In this document: positions 11,431 to 24,400 of the stretch, one piece after another
Layout: each line of letters starts with the position of its first letter
Numbering within the stretch: position 1 is the stretch's first letter
Assembly: GCF_025698545.1 (NCBI RefSeq)
Contig: NC_068569.1
Coordinates: forward strand, 21,762,001-21,826,000
Direction of reading: 5' to 3'
DNA from: Gossypium raimondii
Lineage: Eukaryota; Streptophyta; Magnoliopsida; Malvales; Malvaceae
DNA: 64,000 nucleotides
Made by a program: the position numbers and the translations under genes
Notes under the pieces: generated by a model
Database searches by the model: none
The model's input: only the letters and a program-made list of their open reading frames with translations
What the model was told of the DNA's origin: nothing

Positions 11431-14400
11431 AAATCATTTGCTGGAATGTCCGTGGATTGGGGAGCCCACGGGCAATAAGAAGGTTTTAGTTTTTATTGAA
11501 ACAGAATAATCCCCAAATAGTTTTCATCATGGAGACTAAAGTTAGTGAAAGGCGAATGGAGAGTATTAGACGGAGGTGTGGTTTTCTGAATGGTTTTGAT
11601 GTAGGAGCAGTAGGTTCGCGAGGAGGACTCTGTCTAGCATGGAAAGAGCAGACCCAGGTTAGTCTTAAAACCTTTTCAAATAATCATATTGATGTATTGA
11701 TCAAAGAAGATGATGGTGGTACAGAATGGAGATTCACAGGGTTTTATGGGTCACCTTATATACATGATAAAACTAGTTCATGGGATTTATTAAGAACTCT
11801 GAGGCAGGAACAGAACTATCCTTGGCTAGTTTGTGGAGATTTTAACTAAATAATGTATTCTTTTGAAAAAAATAGAGGTCAGGAAAGGGAGGAAAAAAGG
11901 ATGGAAGCATTCCGTGATGTACTAGAAGAATGCCAACTTATTGATGTAGGATATTCAGGAGTATGGTATACGTGGGAAAGAGGGAATCTACCGAGTACAA
12001 ACATTAGAGAAAGACTGGGTCGTGGTGTTGCAAATGGAAAATGGATGGAGTCTTCCCAAGTGGCAATGTTCACCACTTAACGTCTTCACTTTCTGATCAT
12101 TGCCCTCTTTTGATTAGCACAACAAATGCGGGTAGGTTAAAAAGAACTCCAAGATTTAAGTTTGAGGCATGGTGGACTGCAGAGGAATCGACTGAAGAGG
12201 AGATTAGGAAATCATGTGAGTCATCAAATGGATCTCTAGTTGAAAAATTCAAAAGTTTACAGATCAGTCTGACAAGATGGGCACAATCAATAAGGAAGGC
12301 CGGGAAAGAGTTGACGAATAAATTCACAAAGGAGCTTGAAATTCTGCTGGAAAAGGACAGAGATGATGATACAATGGCACAGATAATAAATGCGAGAATC
12401 CATTTAAATTTGGAAGTTGATAAAGAAGATATGTACTGAGAACAAAGAGCAAAAGTAAACTGGCTTCAGCTAGGGGACAGGAATACGACATTTTTCCACA
12501 AATATGCTTCAATACGAAAACGTATTAATACGGTTAACAGGCTAGATACAGATGATGGAAGGGAGATTGTTGAAGAAACAGAAATAATTGAGACTGTTGC
12601 AAAGTACTTCCAGAATCTTTTTCTATCTAATGGGGTAAGGAATCTTTCCCACCTCTTATCAGGTATCAAGAATAGCATCTCTCCAAACATCAACACAATT
12701 CTACTTGCACGATATACGGCAGAAGAGATCTTCAATGCAATAAAAGGTATGGGACCCACTAAAGCACCAGGTTATGATGGCTTTCTAGCACTTTTCTTCC
12801 AGAATTACTAGCATATTGTGGGTAAATATATTAAAGAATTTTGCTTGGGAGTTTTGAATGATGGAAAAAGCCTTGGTGATTTCAACCTTACTGACATAGT
12901 ACTTATCCCGAAGATTCTCAACCCCACAAATCTTGTCAACTTCAAGCCTATCAGCTTATGCATAATTATTTATAAAATAGTAGCCAAAGTTATTGCTTAT
13001 CGTCTTCAGGAATTCATTGGTGGATGTATTGACAATGCTCAAAGTGCGTTTATTCCTGGGAGGTTAATTTCTGACAATATTTTGGTTGCCTATGAAATTA
13101 TGCATACACTTCGACAAAAAAGAACAGGGAAAAAAAGATTCATGGCAGTGAAACTCGACATGAGCAAAGCATATGACAGAGTTGAGTGGACATTCCTGAA
13201 AGAAGTAATGCGTCGAATGGGCTTTGTAGAGGAATGGATATCACTAATTATGAGATGCATTTCTACAGTCTCTTATGTGGTAAACATCAATGGAAGGAGG
13301 AGTAATGTTTTCAAACCTACTAGAGGACTCCGTCAAGGGGACCCACTTAGTCCTTTTCTTTTTCTAATCTGTAGTGAGGGACTTTCGTCCTTACTCAGGA
13401 TAGCAACAGCAGAAGGTTTGAAAAAAGGAGTTAAGGCTAGTAGAAGGGGTCCGGCGATCTCACATTTATTATTTGCGGACGATTGTATCTTGTTCAGTGA
13501 AGCTTCAAAAAATAAAATAATGATTTTGAAAGACATCTTGAAGGAATACGAGAGGTGTCCAGGCCAATGTGTGAATTTTAACAAGTCCACGGTTTTTTCA
13601 GTTCCAATATGGTGGAAGGGGACAAAGCAGCTATTTCAACTGAAATGGGAATAAGGCGTTCAACAAATATGGAGAAATATTTAGGATTGCCTAATATGGT
13701 AGGAAGGAGAAAGAAGGAATCCTTTCAGAACCTTAAGGATAGGATTAAATTGAAGATTGAGAATTGGAGTACAAGGTTTCTATCACAAGGGGAAAAAGAG
13801 GTTTTTATAAAATCTGTTCTTCAGGCTATACCAACTTATGCTATGGCATGCTTTCTTCCACCAAAATCATTATGCGAGGAGTTCGAAAATATTTTCGCTA
13901 GATACTGGTGGCAAAAAAGTCAGAAATCGAAAGGGATTCATTGGTGCAAATGGAAAGCTATGTGCAGCTCTAAAGAGGAGGGCGGAATGGGATATAGAGA
14001 TATGGCTCAGTTTAATATTTCTTTACTTGCTAAGCAGGGTTGGAGAATTATCAATAATCAGGATGCTCTTGTTACGCAATTTTTTAAAGTGAAATATTTT
14101 CCAAATGATCATTTTTTAAATTCTCGTTAGGGAAATTCCGGCTCTTATGTATGGAAAAGTATTTAGGCAGCGAAGGCTTTACTGGCAAAGGGGTTATACT
14201 GGAGAGTTGGTACGGGTTCTAATATACTCATTAATGATGATGATTGGGTTCCGGAGGCAGTAAATTTCAGATTATCAACAGTGAATAATTCAATGCGTAA
14301 TCTCAAAGTTAATGAGTTAATCGATAACAATACCAGGCTTTGGAAGAAGGAGTTGATAAATAATACCTTCACAGAAGAAGATGCTGCAAGAATTCTTCGA

Positions 14401-15507
14401 ATCCCTCTGGCACGAACGCCTCACGAGGATTTCCTCATCTTGGGAGGTGAGTTGACGGGTGAATTCACGGTCCGAAGTGCTTATAAACTATTACAGAGTT
14501 CGAATGAAGACCCTAGCGCTTATACGTTACAACTTATCTATAGGAAATTCTACAAAAAACTTTGGAGCCTAAATCTACCAGCTAAAATTGCAATTACAAT
14601 ATGGAGGTTATCATGGAACTTCTTGCCTACAAAAGTGAATATGCAGCACAGGAAGCTTTCAAACATCACAACATGTCCCCGTTGTGAAGCACGAGCTGAA
14701 ACATTGGACCATCTTTTTCGAGAGTGCCCTGTCACAATTGATGTATGGATTGCGTTATCATTCCAAGGTTTTTTAATAGACCAGAGTATGGATTTCGTAC
14801 AGTGGATTACCTGGGTATTTGAACAACTCAATCCTTGTCAAAGTCGTTTATTCTGCTGCGATCTATGGGCCATATGGGGAGATCGAAACAGAAGAATACA
14901 CGAAGGAAAAGTTAGCAACGGCAAAGAAACTGCAAATTTCATCAACAATTACATTACTGAGTTAACTCACTTTGAAAGAAGGAAATCGAAAAAAATCACA
15001 GGAAAGCAAAGATGGCAGCATCCACATCGTGAGTTTATAACAATAAATTTTGATGGAGCATATCATGAAAGTCAGTATTGCTCAGCCATAGGTATTGTGG
15101 CCAGTGATGCCGAAGGAAGTGTTTTGTTATCCTATTCAGAGTTACAGAAAGACATTACCTCTGCATTTGCCGCTGAAGCAATAGCTTGTTGGAGAGCAGT
15201 CTAAATCAGAGTCGATCGGGGATGGCAATCAATCATTTTTTAGGGAGATTCCCTCGCAATAATTAAAAAATGCAATACCACAGGTCAAGATCGATCAATG
15301 ATAGGGGTTTATATTCATGATATCCAACAGGAAATCAGTAAGTTTAATAAAGTCAGATTTCAGCACACACCAAGATCTGCAAATAATCTCGCACACATTC
15401 TTGCAACGAAAACCCTAAAGAGGAAAGAGGAGATTTACCTTGAAATGGAGGTCCCTGAGTATGCAAAGAAGCAGAGAAGATATGACTGGTTGCGTGAACC
15501 AGACTAG
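11427..15507 (+). pseudogene. LINE ORF2: endonuclease, reverse transcriptase, zf-RVT, RNase H; multiply interrupted
   Basis: The ancestral protein nicked target DNA and copied LINE RNA into it. An APE-type endonuclease starts at 11427 (MKIICWNVRGLGSPRA) and includes MET and GDFN signatures (to about 12120). The reverse transcriptase runs from about 12740 to 13560: GPTKAPGYDG, NFKPISL, VKLDMSKAYDRVEW, LRQGDPLSP and the catalytic FADD at about 13475. A zinc-binding zf-RVT domain with CPRCEARAETLDHLFREC is near 14675-14730. A C-terminal RNase H domain starts near 15040 (ITINFDGAY). Disruptions seen: TAG 11487-11489, TAA 11847-11849 (just after GDFN), a shift near 12050, TGA 12437-12439, TAG 12809-12811, a shift near 13610, TAG 14128-14130, TAG 14163-14165, and a stop near 15202. 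Several stops sit where Trp or Glu is expected. Confidence 0.9.
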
Positions 15508-15861
15508 AAAATGACAGAAGATGAGGGAAGAAAGGAAGAAATGCTTCAAAACTAAAGAAAGTGAAACGGTTCAAAAGAAGCTTTGCCAGAGAAATCGTCG
15601 AAATGGAAATGAAATGATGGGAAGACGAAATGACAGATTTCAGCAAATTTTGATTGGGCATTTAGTCGGTGCTTTTATTATAGGTTCCAGAACTCTCTTT
15701 TTTCATATCTCTCTTTTTAATATCTTGATTTTTTCAACTTTGGCCATCTGTTTTGGGCCGGGTTTTTCTAGGATAATAGGTTTATAAGTTTTGTCATACT
15801 GTTTTCTATTAATAAAGCCCATTCTTAATTTTTTTCAAAAAAAAAACTTTTTACAATTCCT

Positions 15862-16782
15862 AATAACTTTTATAAATTTTTAGAGCTTTTATATTTTCTT
15901 TTACAATTTTAAAATATTCTAACATATTTTTAAAAATATTAAGAACATGTAACGTTAGGGATTGAACTGGAAATGTCTAATAACATTAGAGATTGAGATG
16001 AGTCAAAAAAAACCTTTAACTATCAATTGGAAAAAAGGTACGTACGGTAGGAGTTAAGGTATGCATTAAGCCATTACACTTTAATTAAATTTGAAGTTGA
16101 ATCAAGTCAAATATTTGAATGAGAGATAAAACTCTCTCAATGTTGTTTTCTTCTTTTACAAAACTTGAATCCAAAATCTAAAATAAAATACGTTAAACTT
16201 TTTTAACTACAATTGTTTTTATATTTTTTATGTCCATTTTAATTCAATGTCGTATCTAAAATTTAAATTTGCATCTCTTCCTAAAAGTATAATATACCTT
16301 AGACCGTACCCAACACATATTATAAATTCATTTTTTAACTACTTAATTACAGGGGAGGAGGGACTTGACATCATTGGGATAATCATGGGTCGTTAGTAAT
16401 GTTTTCCTTTGCTGAATTTATGTAGATTTGGAAGCTCTTAAAATGGGCAAATTAGAGTTGTAGTGGCATATGATTTTTCCCTTAATTAATTTTCATATAC
16501 ACTGCCAAAAACTAGGTAGGCAGTGGCATAATCTCTTGCAACTCCGTCATCTCGTTTCCATGTTGATTTGATCTTTCCGTTTCCGTCCATGTGGGAAATG
16601 AAAAAGTCGTTTTGCATGTCACTTGTCTCGACACCTTTCCATACCAAATGGCTGTTTTCAAACTTTAACTCACCTCCTTAGAAAACTGGTTGTTAAGAAA
16701 TGGATGAAAACCAAAAACATTACATAAAGGAAGGGGAGAACTGAAGAACACATATACATAGAACCAAAAACAAAAAGATCAC
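15862..16782. other. Upstream region of laccase-like gene 2
   Basis: The 920 bases between the LINE and the second laccase gene hold AT-rich sequence and presumably that gene's promoter. No convincing TATA box was found at the expected distance from the ATG at 16783. Confidence 0.4.
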
Positions 16783-18245
16783 ATGGGTTCTGAAAAGCAA
16801 GGGTTTATATGGTTATCAGGGCTTTTGTTTCTGAATATCTTTGTCTTATCCACAGCCGATGTCCACTATTACGAGTTTTCTGTAAGTTCCTTGCATGTTC
16901 CCCCTTTTCTGTTTGTGTTAATAAGAGAGAGCAGTGCTGAATTTTCATTTTGGGTTTTGTTTAAATTAGTTGCAAGAATCCCCGTTCACAAAGCTGTGTA
17001 GCACGAAGATCATCTTGACCCTCAATGGCAGCTTTCCAGGGCCTGAGATTCGGGTTCGCAGAGGGGACACAGTTTTTGTCAACGTCCACAATCAAGGAAA
17101 CCATGCTGTATCCCTCAAGTGGTAATATATACATACATGTATATGCTTACACACCTTGTTTATGATGAAACAATTAGTCATATATATATAGCTATGTTTG
17201 TGGGTTTTTAGGGAGGGAGTTAAGGGTTCAATTGATGGTTCGAATGAGTTGATTCAGCCAGGGAGAAACTTCACTTACAAGATAGAGTTAAAGGATGAAA
17301 TAGGAACTCTGAGGTGGCACGCTACCAGTGCTTGGGCTGCTGCAACCGTCCATGGTGCCTTTGTCATTTTGCCAGTAGCCACTGAAGACTATCCTTTCCC
17401 TGCACCTACTTCTGATCAAACAATTATACTTGGTACATCTGATTAACATGTTTGATTCATATATTTTGCAAATTAATTGCTTATATGAATGTTTTGGCAT
17501 AATATTCCGTTAGGGGAATGGTTCAGGGAAGAGTTAACGGAAGCTAATCAAACCATAACTCCTGGCTCAGCAGATGCTTACACTATCAATGGCCACCCCG
17601 GAGAAACATATGGATGCAGCAACGGTACGTATCCGCTATTGTTTAGACTTTTTCTTTTCCTGGTATCTGATATCTGGTAATGACTTAGGCCTCACTGTTT
17701 CCAAGTTAAGTCAGGTCGGATATTCATAAGACTAAAATCCGAGATGTTGGACCCGTCAAATCTTGTTTTTTTTTTTTTTATAACTCTATTTTATACTTTT
17801 AATACGTAAGTTTGCATCACATGAATTAAGCATCCTCTTCCCTAGGCCATACAGCATGAAATGAAAGCTGATAATAGATTAATTTTTATGCAGAAACCTT
17901 TACTATGAATGCTAATAATCCAACAATTTTGATGTTGTAGATACAACTTTTGAGATGCAAGTAGATTACGAGGGCCTTTACCTTGTTGGCGTAATAAATG
18001 CTGTTGCCAATGAAACAATGGTGTTTGACATCGAAAACCACAGATTGACCATTGTCGGACAAAATGGGACCTATACCAATCGTTCCTTTACAAATTCTTT
18101 AACCCTAGCCCCAGGCCAAGTTATTGACGTCTTGTTGCTTCCAAACCAAAATGTTGGCCATTATTACATCACTGCTCGATCTTCCTCCGGCACACATATT
18201 ACCAATGGAATTCTGCGATATACCACCACTACCACTAGTTTTTAA
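16783..18245 (+). CDS. Truncated laccase-like protein without visible copper ligands
   Basis: Five exons: 16783-16881, 16970-17121, 17212-17432, 17514-17624, 17941-18245. They sum to 888 bp (295 aa plus stop) with GT-AG borders, and exon 2 is 152 bp exactly as in the laccase at 3044-5414. A signal peptide precedes STADVHYYEF. The first two cupredoxin regions are recognisable (GSFPGPEIRVRRGDTVFVNV; EIGTLRWHATSAW; DAYTINGHPGETYGCSNG; LAPGQVIDVLL), but the third domain with HPIHLHG and HCH is absent. HWHG is replaced by KWEG and WWHAH by RWHAT. Exon 3 lacks eight codons around the usual TQCPI Cys. It therefore cannot be an active laccase by known chemistry. The open frame leaves two options: a young pseudogene, or an expressed non-catalytic cupredoxin protein. 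It is divergent from laccase gene 1. Confidence 0.75.
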
Positions 18246-19340
18246 TATGGGTAAATAGTTTCCGTTGCTAAGAAATAATAATAAGGTTAATGTTGAAATA
18301 AGAGATTAAATATAATGTGTGTATGTTGGTTTATAATTTGTTGTGATCGTTGTTTGAACGATGTGTTTTGAATGTTGTAATGGGAAGATGTTCTTTAACT
18401 AAAATGTACAATATTTATTCATTATTGTAAGACCCGATCAGAGATTCAACCAATTGGATCTTTGGTTCCAATTCAATCACTTCAAAAAGTAAATTAAAAA
18501 TATTTACAATTGCAAAAGAATAATTTAAAATTTTAAGAATTATGGAATAATATTTTTCTTTAAAAACCAAACATAAAATTGAAAAAAAATCAATTATTGT
18601 TAAAAAGAATAAAAAAATTCTACATTTTGATTTATTTGAAATAGATATATTTTTTAATTATATTTCGATTGAATAGTTTTCAATTCAATCACTTCTTATA
18701 ACATCGTATTTATTTAAGGCTAAAATTAAGTGACTGTAAATAGGGTTAGAAGTTGAATATTGCATAAATTTCATACCAACAACAAATAATATTGAAAAAG
18801 TTTAAATGATTTCATTTTTAGTAACGTGATATTAATATATGCAATAATAATAAATTATATTAAAACCTTTTATCATCAGCATAATAAAATGCTTATTTCA
18901 AGTTTCCAAACATGAGAAAGAAAGAGACTGAAGCATTCGGGGAAAAAAATAGAAGCATCGAAATTAGGATTGTGGACAATGGGGCATCTAATCAGGCAGT
19001 GACGACTGTACAATAAGAATTGGGTTTGATTTAGTTTCTATATTTATAAATTTATAAATGGATTAGTTTTATGTTTGTATTATGTTAAAAAGAAGTTTAA
19101 TCTTTGTATTAATAAAAAGATTCATACAAAGTTAATATTATTTTGTAAAGGTGTACTTATTTTTTTTTTACCTTCCAAATTAATAAAAAAAATTTATTAA
19201 AGTAATCTTAGTCATTCATTTAATTTTTCGTTTCATTTAGCCTTTGAACTTGTAATTTTGTCAAATCAACTCAAATTTGATGGAAAAGTTAATATTTTTT
19301 AACTTTACTGATATGACCTATGTTAAACTGAACGTCGATA
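18246..19340. other. AT-rich intergenic DNA
   Basis: No gene is supportable. The phrase 'caattcaatcacttc' occurs at about 18470 and 18680, one short internal repetition. No element boundary was found. Confidence 0.45.
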
Positions 19341-19594
19341 ATTGCAATATAGAATGATCGCAAAGCAATAAGAAAGAAAATTAAAACACATAGATTTTAC
19401 CTAAAAAAACCACGGGTAGAGGAGAAGAAAATTCACTAATGTTGAAAATAGAATGATACAAGAGGAGTTACGATTACATTGACCCTGACAACAAGATGGG
19501 AGTGCGATGTGCAGCAAGCTGGAGAGGGAGGCAAAGGGTTCTTAACTTTCCCAACAAGATCTAGGAAGACAATGTGGCACTCCTAGGTTGTTTT

Positions 19595-19945
19595 CTAGTC
19601 GGCTTTCATGTATCTCTCACTCGTGGGAGTACGAAATTTTGTCTTCATGCAAAAGGTGCCCACCACCATCTTCATTATCCTCATGATTGGCCTCCTGAAA
19701 ATGGCCCTGTAAGTTATCGGGAGGTCAACCGCTAGAAAATCCACCATTTCTATGGTGGTGTGCTCACCATTTCCCATTACCAATGGGAGGAAAAATGGAC
19801 CCCTTAACCGCAATGGGCTGGTTGGCAAAACTGTACACCGGGCTTGCAAGTTTGAGTTGGGCATCCTTGAGCCTCATTTGATGAAAAGCCTTGGTCATCA
19901 GAATATCCACAGAGCAACCTGTGGTCACCCCACAAGCTTAGTACT
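19595..19945 (-). mobile_element. Ty3/gypsy retrotransposon remnant (retropepsin region)
   Basis: On the minus strand, from about 19930 down, two frames give CSVDILMTKAFHQMRL, then SPVYSFANQPIAVKG, then FFLPLVMGNGEHTT, then DFLAVDLPITYRAIFRRP with MKTKFRTPTSERYMKAD. This matches the order of the plant gypsy protease region: SSVDIL, Y.F....., G.I.LP...G, F.VVD.PSAYNAILGRP and LK.KFPT.G. A frameshift lies near 19790, and the Asn-Ala-Ile-Leu-Gly motif has become RAIFRRP. No reverse transcriptase follows. The flanking DNA from about 19340 to 20300 is probably the same or a nested element. It is dead. Confidence 0.65.
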
Positions 19946-20299
19946 ATTGAAGGGTCACCCTTCCTCTTCATGGTCCCTAGAGGTATTTATAAGCAGAGGT
20001 TCCGTGCAGGGTTGTGTTAACATGTTAGACTTTCCATCTAGCCATCATTAGGGAGCTCGTGGGAGGGATGTCTTCAATGAGACAAGGATGTCTATGACAA
20101 GAAAGATCTTGTCATTCATTCTAAAGTTAACGGGATAAAGTAATTGAGCCCACGTGCTATTTGGTAACCAAACAACTTCATGTTTCCAATGAAGATAAAA
20201 TCATTCGTTGTTCAGATAGTCCTCCAAGGAGGGTGAGCTCACAGATGACCGCTTGACTTGTTGGTGGTAGGCTTACATGTATAAGCATCTTCTAAGCTT

Positions 20300-21140
20300 G
20301 TCACATGTATTGTCACGGATGAGGGGTATAACAATCGTGATATTAGTATTGGAAAAAATACTGTTCAAAAATAATTTTCTTGCACAGCGAAAAATACAAA
20401 TTTTGAAAAAAAAGACCAAGTTTGTGATATTTATAACAATAAACCCAAAAATCCGTACCTATGTTTTCGGATGGGCGGATCCTTTTTTATTCTCAGCTTT
20501 CAACCAAACGATCTTCTCAGTTATTCTTGTATCACGAACTGCTTCGAGTGTGGGCTCGAACAAATGGTATGAACATAAAAATACTAAAAACCATATTTAA
20601 CAGTGCACAAAGACGAGAGAACCAGAGAGGGGGAATGGCTCTAGAGGAAGATCTCAAAACAAACAAATCAAACTATGAACATGAAAACCTAAACCCAAAC
20701 GATAATGGAAGATTACGGTCCTAGAAAGAAAATGAAAAGTTTGGTTTTGATTACCGAATGGAAACAAATGGTTTTAGTTACGATTTGGGTTGGTTTCTTT
20801 TTGGTAAAAAAAAAACTATTAATTACGATAATAAATTTAATTAAAAATCATTATAAATTACTCTTCCTTATAACAGACCCAAAACCCAACCAGCCCTAAA
20901 CCCCCAAATCAGACCCAATCAAACTCAATTTGCCCTTTTTTAATTAAGTCATATAATAGAAATTAAATTTTATCCATTAATTCAATTACTTACATAAATA
21001 AACCTGGATCATTATAAATTACTCTTCCTTTATAAATTACACAAAAATTAAAATGAAAGTATAGCAACTGTATGCAGCAGCAGTAATTCCAGAGGCTGAT
21101 AACAGAAATTCAGAAGGAAAAAAACACATAAATACAACAG
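20300..21140. other. Repeat-like intergenic DNA (possible LTR fragment)
   Basis: The block from about 20340 ('actgttcaaaaataattttcttgc') through about 20940 resembles copia LTR sequence I have seen in other plants, but no TG...CA borders or target duplication could be fixed. A direct repeat of about 23 bp ('atcattataaattactcttcctt' split here as atcattataaatta and ctcttcctt) occurs at 20847-20869 and 21008-21030. No gene is visible. Confidence 0.35.
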
Positions 21141-21411
21141 GAGGAAAAGGCACCAAGAATACAAATTGGTAGCTGAAACTTTAAATTGATTTTACATTAT
21201 CAATCTTCCAATAACCTCGGGTCTTTACATTCTCACTCGACCATACAAAATTATGAACATAAGATGAATGCTAGTTGAAACTATCCCCACAAATTTGCTA
21301 AAAATTGCATTATAATGGGGTTGGGTATATATATATACACAGCATTTTTCAACTGGCTATAAAAAATGAGGGCTAATTCAAATAAAAAATGTGAAACAAG
21401 GAATACGAGAA

Positions 21412-24400
21412 CTAGGCAGAAATACCATTTAGGGACTTGGGTTGAGACCAGGCATCATTTGGAGTGCCACACAGTTGGCAAGGGTCAGAGGATCCCTGTG
21501 AACACCAGTGATCAGGGACACTCAAAAAGTAAGTTGACATGAACTTTCTGAGTCTTTTCTTATATTCCTTGGGAGAAATCACAGTTGGCAACAAATTCTT
21601 AGGAACAACCAATGAAGACTTAACCCATGTCTCCAGTTGTTTGTCCCAAGTATACTGCCTGAGATAATCAATGATCCCACATACAAGCTCCCGCCGCTCC
21701 GTATCCACCCCAACAAGTAAAGAATAATCCATTACATTGATTGACTGCAAAAGAGCACAACTCAGTCAACACCTCATTCCAAATTTGAGGAATATAACAT
21801 ACAAAGGAAATATATAGATGATATATGGGGTTGAGGGAGGATTTGGGATGTTGGGGTTGATGGGGAGTACTGAATACCATAAGGGCAAAATTTATTCAAG
21901 AAAAGAAAGAATGCATCTAGTCCAAGCAAGGAAAAGTCCAGTAGAAAGAAATTAAAGCTCACATTGAGGAAAGTTGTGTCATTCCATACAGCCCGTTGCA
22001 AGAGACGCTTGGCTTGATTACTAACATATAATGGAGAGGAATTCATGTCATTGACAAAGTTCTGATCCAAAAGAACATCTCCAGAACCCTCAGCAGCTGA
22101 ATTGAATCGAGCATGCAAGGCCCCTTTAAGATCATACTGGCGAGTAATATTTCTACCAAAGGTAAGATTCTCCATCACCATAAGATCATGTCTTGTCTCT
22201 TTCCCTGTTTTAGGCTGTCTTACTATTACCTGCAAAATGTTTAAATGTTCAAAAAAATAGAGCAAAGAATAAAGCAATCACATATTTTTTTAAATGAAAA
22301 TGAAAGCAAACCTGATAAATCCCAAGAACTTTAGCAAGGCAAGTTTGGCTTCCAGACTCAAATGATTGGTTCATGTACTTGAAATAATGTAAAGCAAACT
22401 TCTCAAATGATTCATATTCTGTCTTCTTGATTTCTTTTATAATAAACCTATCATCAAGTGTTTTAGCAAAAAAGGACTTGCTCTTCCCTCCTTTGGCATC
22501 CCAATTTCTGCATCGGCTAAGGGAAGCAATATAATCAAGCTCTGAAGGGCAGCACCGCTCTCGAAGATCACGGAACTGGTTAGCATATAAACAAAATACC
22601 GAGTATTTACCCTTCCCAAGTGATTTTGAAACCCCTAGAGAAACCTCTATGTTATGCGCATCAGGAGGAACTAGAGAATCCAACAAGCTTAACCCATCAA
22701 AACTGGAGAAGCGCGACTCTTCTGAAGAAATACTCAGACTAGAGACAGACTCTGAATCAGAGGAACCACTGGACGACCAATGCAGGGATGTTAAAGTAGG
22801 AACACGACTTAGGCTTCGTAAACTTTCAACTAGTCTATCTCTCCTCCCATCCTCATTGGACACTTCAGTTCCAGCAGGCAGATCTTTCAGCAATGCCAAT
22901 GCACAAGCAATTATACTCGAGAGTTCACCTTTATAATCTGATACAATATAATCATTAGTTCCTAGAGGTATGCGTAGCCTTGATGCTTCCTCCCTGATTA
23001 ATTGACAGCCTGTGGGTATTTGTGATGGAGTATAACTACTAATGGATTCAAACTTGGGGACATTTCCTCTTTGAAGGTCCTTCATGTATATCTGTCTGAT
23101 TTCAGAAAAAGGCATCCAGAACCATCCATTTACATTTTCTAAACTGGATAGTAAGGAATGCGGAGATCCATGAATCTTTGATTCATTTGAATCAATCATA
23201 GAATCATTGTCATCAAGATCAGTGGAAATTGGGATTGTTCTATCCACTTGTAAAGGACCTGATATAGGTGCATCCTCTGCTTGATAGTTCTCATCACCAA
23301 AATGGGAACAAACAGAAATATCATGTGCCACAACGGACTCTGGTTTGGATGATTTCGTAACAGCATCTACTTTTGGCTTTTCAATGTTTTCAACCTCAGT
23401 AGAACTCCCTTGTATGCTGTCACATCCTTCAGATTTTTTAACAGGAACATTTGAAGATAATTCATCACCAGGAAATTCATTACCTCCAACCAAAGAACCT
23501 GAATAAGTTTTCATATTTCCAGTATTTTCAGAACCTTTATCACCATCTATAGGTTTGCTTTCTCTACCATTGTCCTCTCCATCAGCACTATCAGTATGCA
23601 ACTTCAGTTGCTCCACCACTGCTTTGTTGTTGGCACCAGCAACTACTACTGTCGGATCAGGCAACAGCAGAGAATGCAGGCGTCGATCCCAAATGCATGC
23701 TTCCAGAAGAAGGTCCCACCTTAGTCTGTTCAAGCTGAGGAGTTTGTGAGAACCCAAGTTTGCATTCCCATTATTTGCAACAGCATTCTGGATGTTTAGC
23801 TGCAATTTTTTCCCAATGGAACATATGAATAAAAAGTAAAAGCAACAGCACCCAACAACTTATCAGAAAGACGATGAGAAACCAACCTCAAATTCAGAAG
23901 CTTCCAGTTCCAGCATCTCTTCAACATCAGAGAATACTTTTAAGGAATCTTTAAGGTTTAAGGTTGAACCCGCAAACTGAGACCTTATCTGAACCAAAAA
24001 GGTTGCAACCTCTCTGAACATTACCATTCCTTTTGTGTAAACCTGAAGAAAACAACACCAATTCAAACATATTAACATGCCTGTGTTTATAGTTTACCAC
24101 ATAATAAACATTAGGTCATAAATCTAAGCACAGTGAGAACAGAATATCCACATACATTCTCGGATTCTTCCTTCAGCCAATCTGGTCTGATTGACCTGCT
24201 AAACTCCAGCTGTTGTGGAGGCATGGACACAGTATAAGTGGTAACTGAAGAAAAACTAAACATTGCAACCATAGGGCCTAACCTGCAGTTACATTAAATT
24301 ACAAGAAATAAGGGAAACAAGCCTCTTAGCATAAGAAAATATAAACCTCCCCAACCCCTAGCCAATAAATATAGTCGCAAGCTATTACTACAAAACATAA

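Larger units (their letters stand above)
10108..15842 (+). mobile_element. L1-type LINE retrotransposon, full length but decayed
   Basis: A 5.7-kb non-LTR element in plus orientation. It is flanked by the direct repeat aaaactttttacaatt at 10089-10104 and 15843-15858; extending it three bases gives 18 of 19 matches (10089-10107 against 15843-15861). Its 3' end has AATAAA at 15811-15816 and a short A run at 15837-15846 that merges with the duplication. Inside are ORF1 (DUF4283-like plus zinc knuckle) and ORF2 (endonuclease, reverse transcriptase, zf-RVT, RNase H). Both have stops and shifts, so the copy cannot move by itself. It lies in the spacer between the two laccase genes and accounts for about half of that spacer. 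Confidence 0.9.

Noticed and set aside
19752..20051. Plus-strand 99-codon open frame
   Set aside because: It is the opposite strand of the gypsy protease relic and shows no domain.
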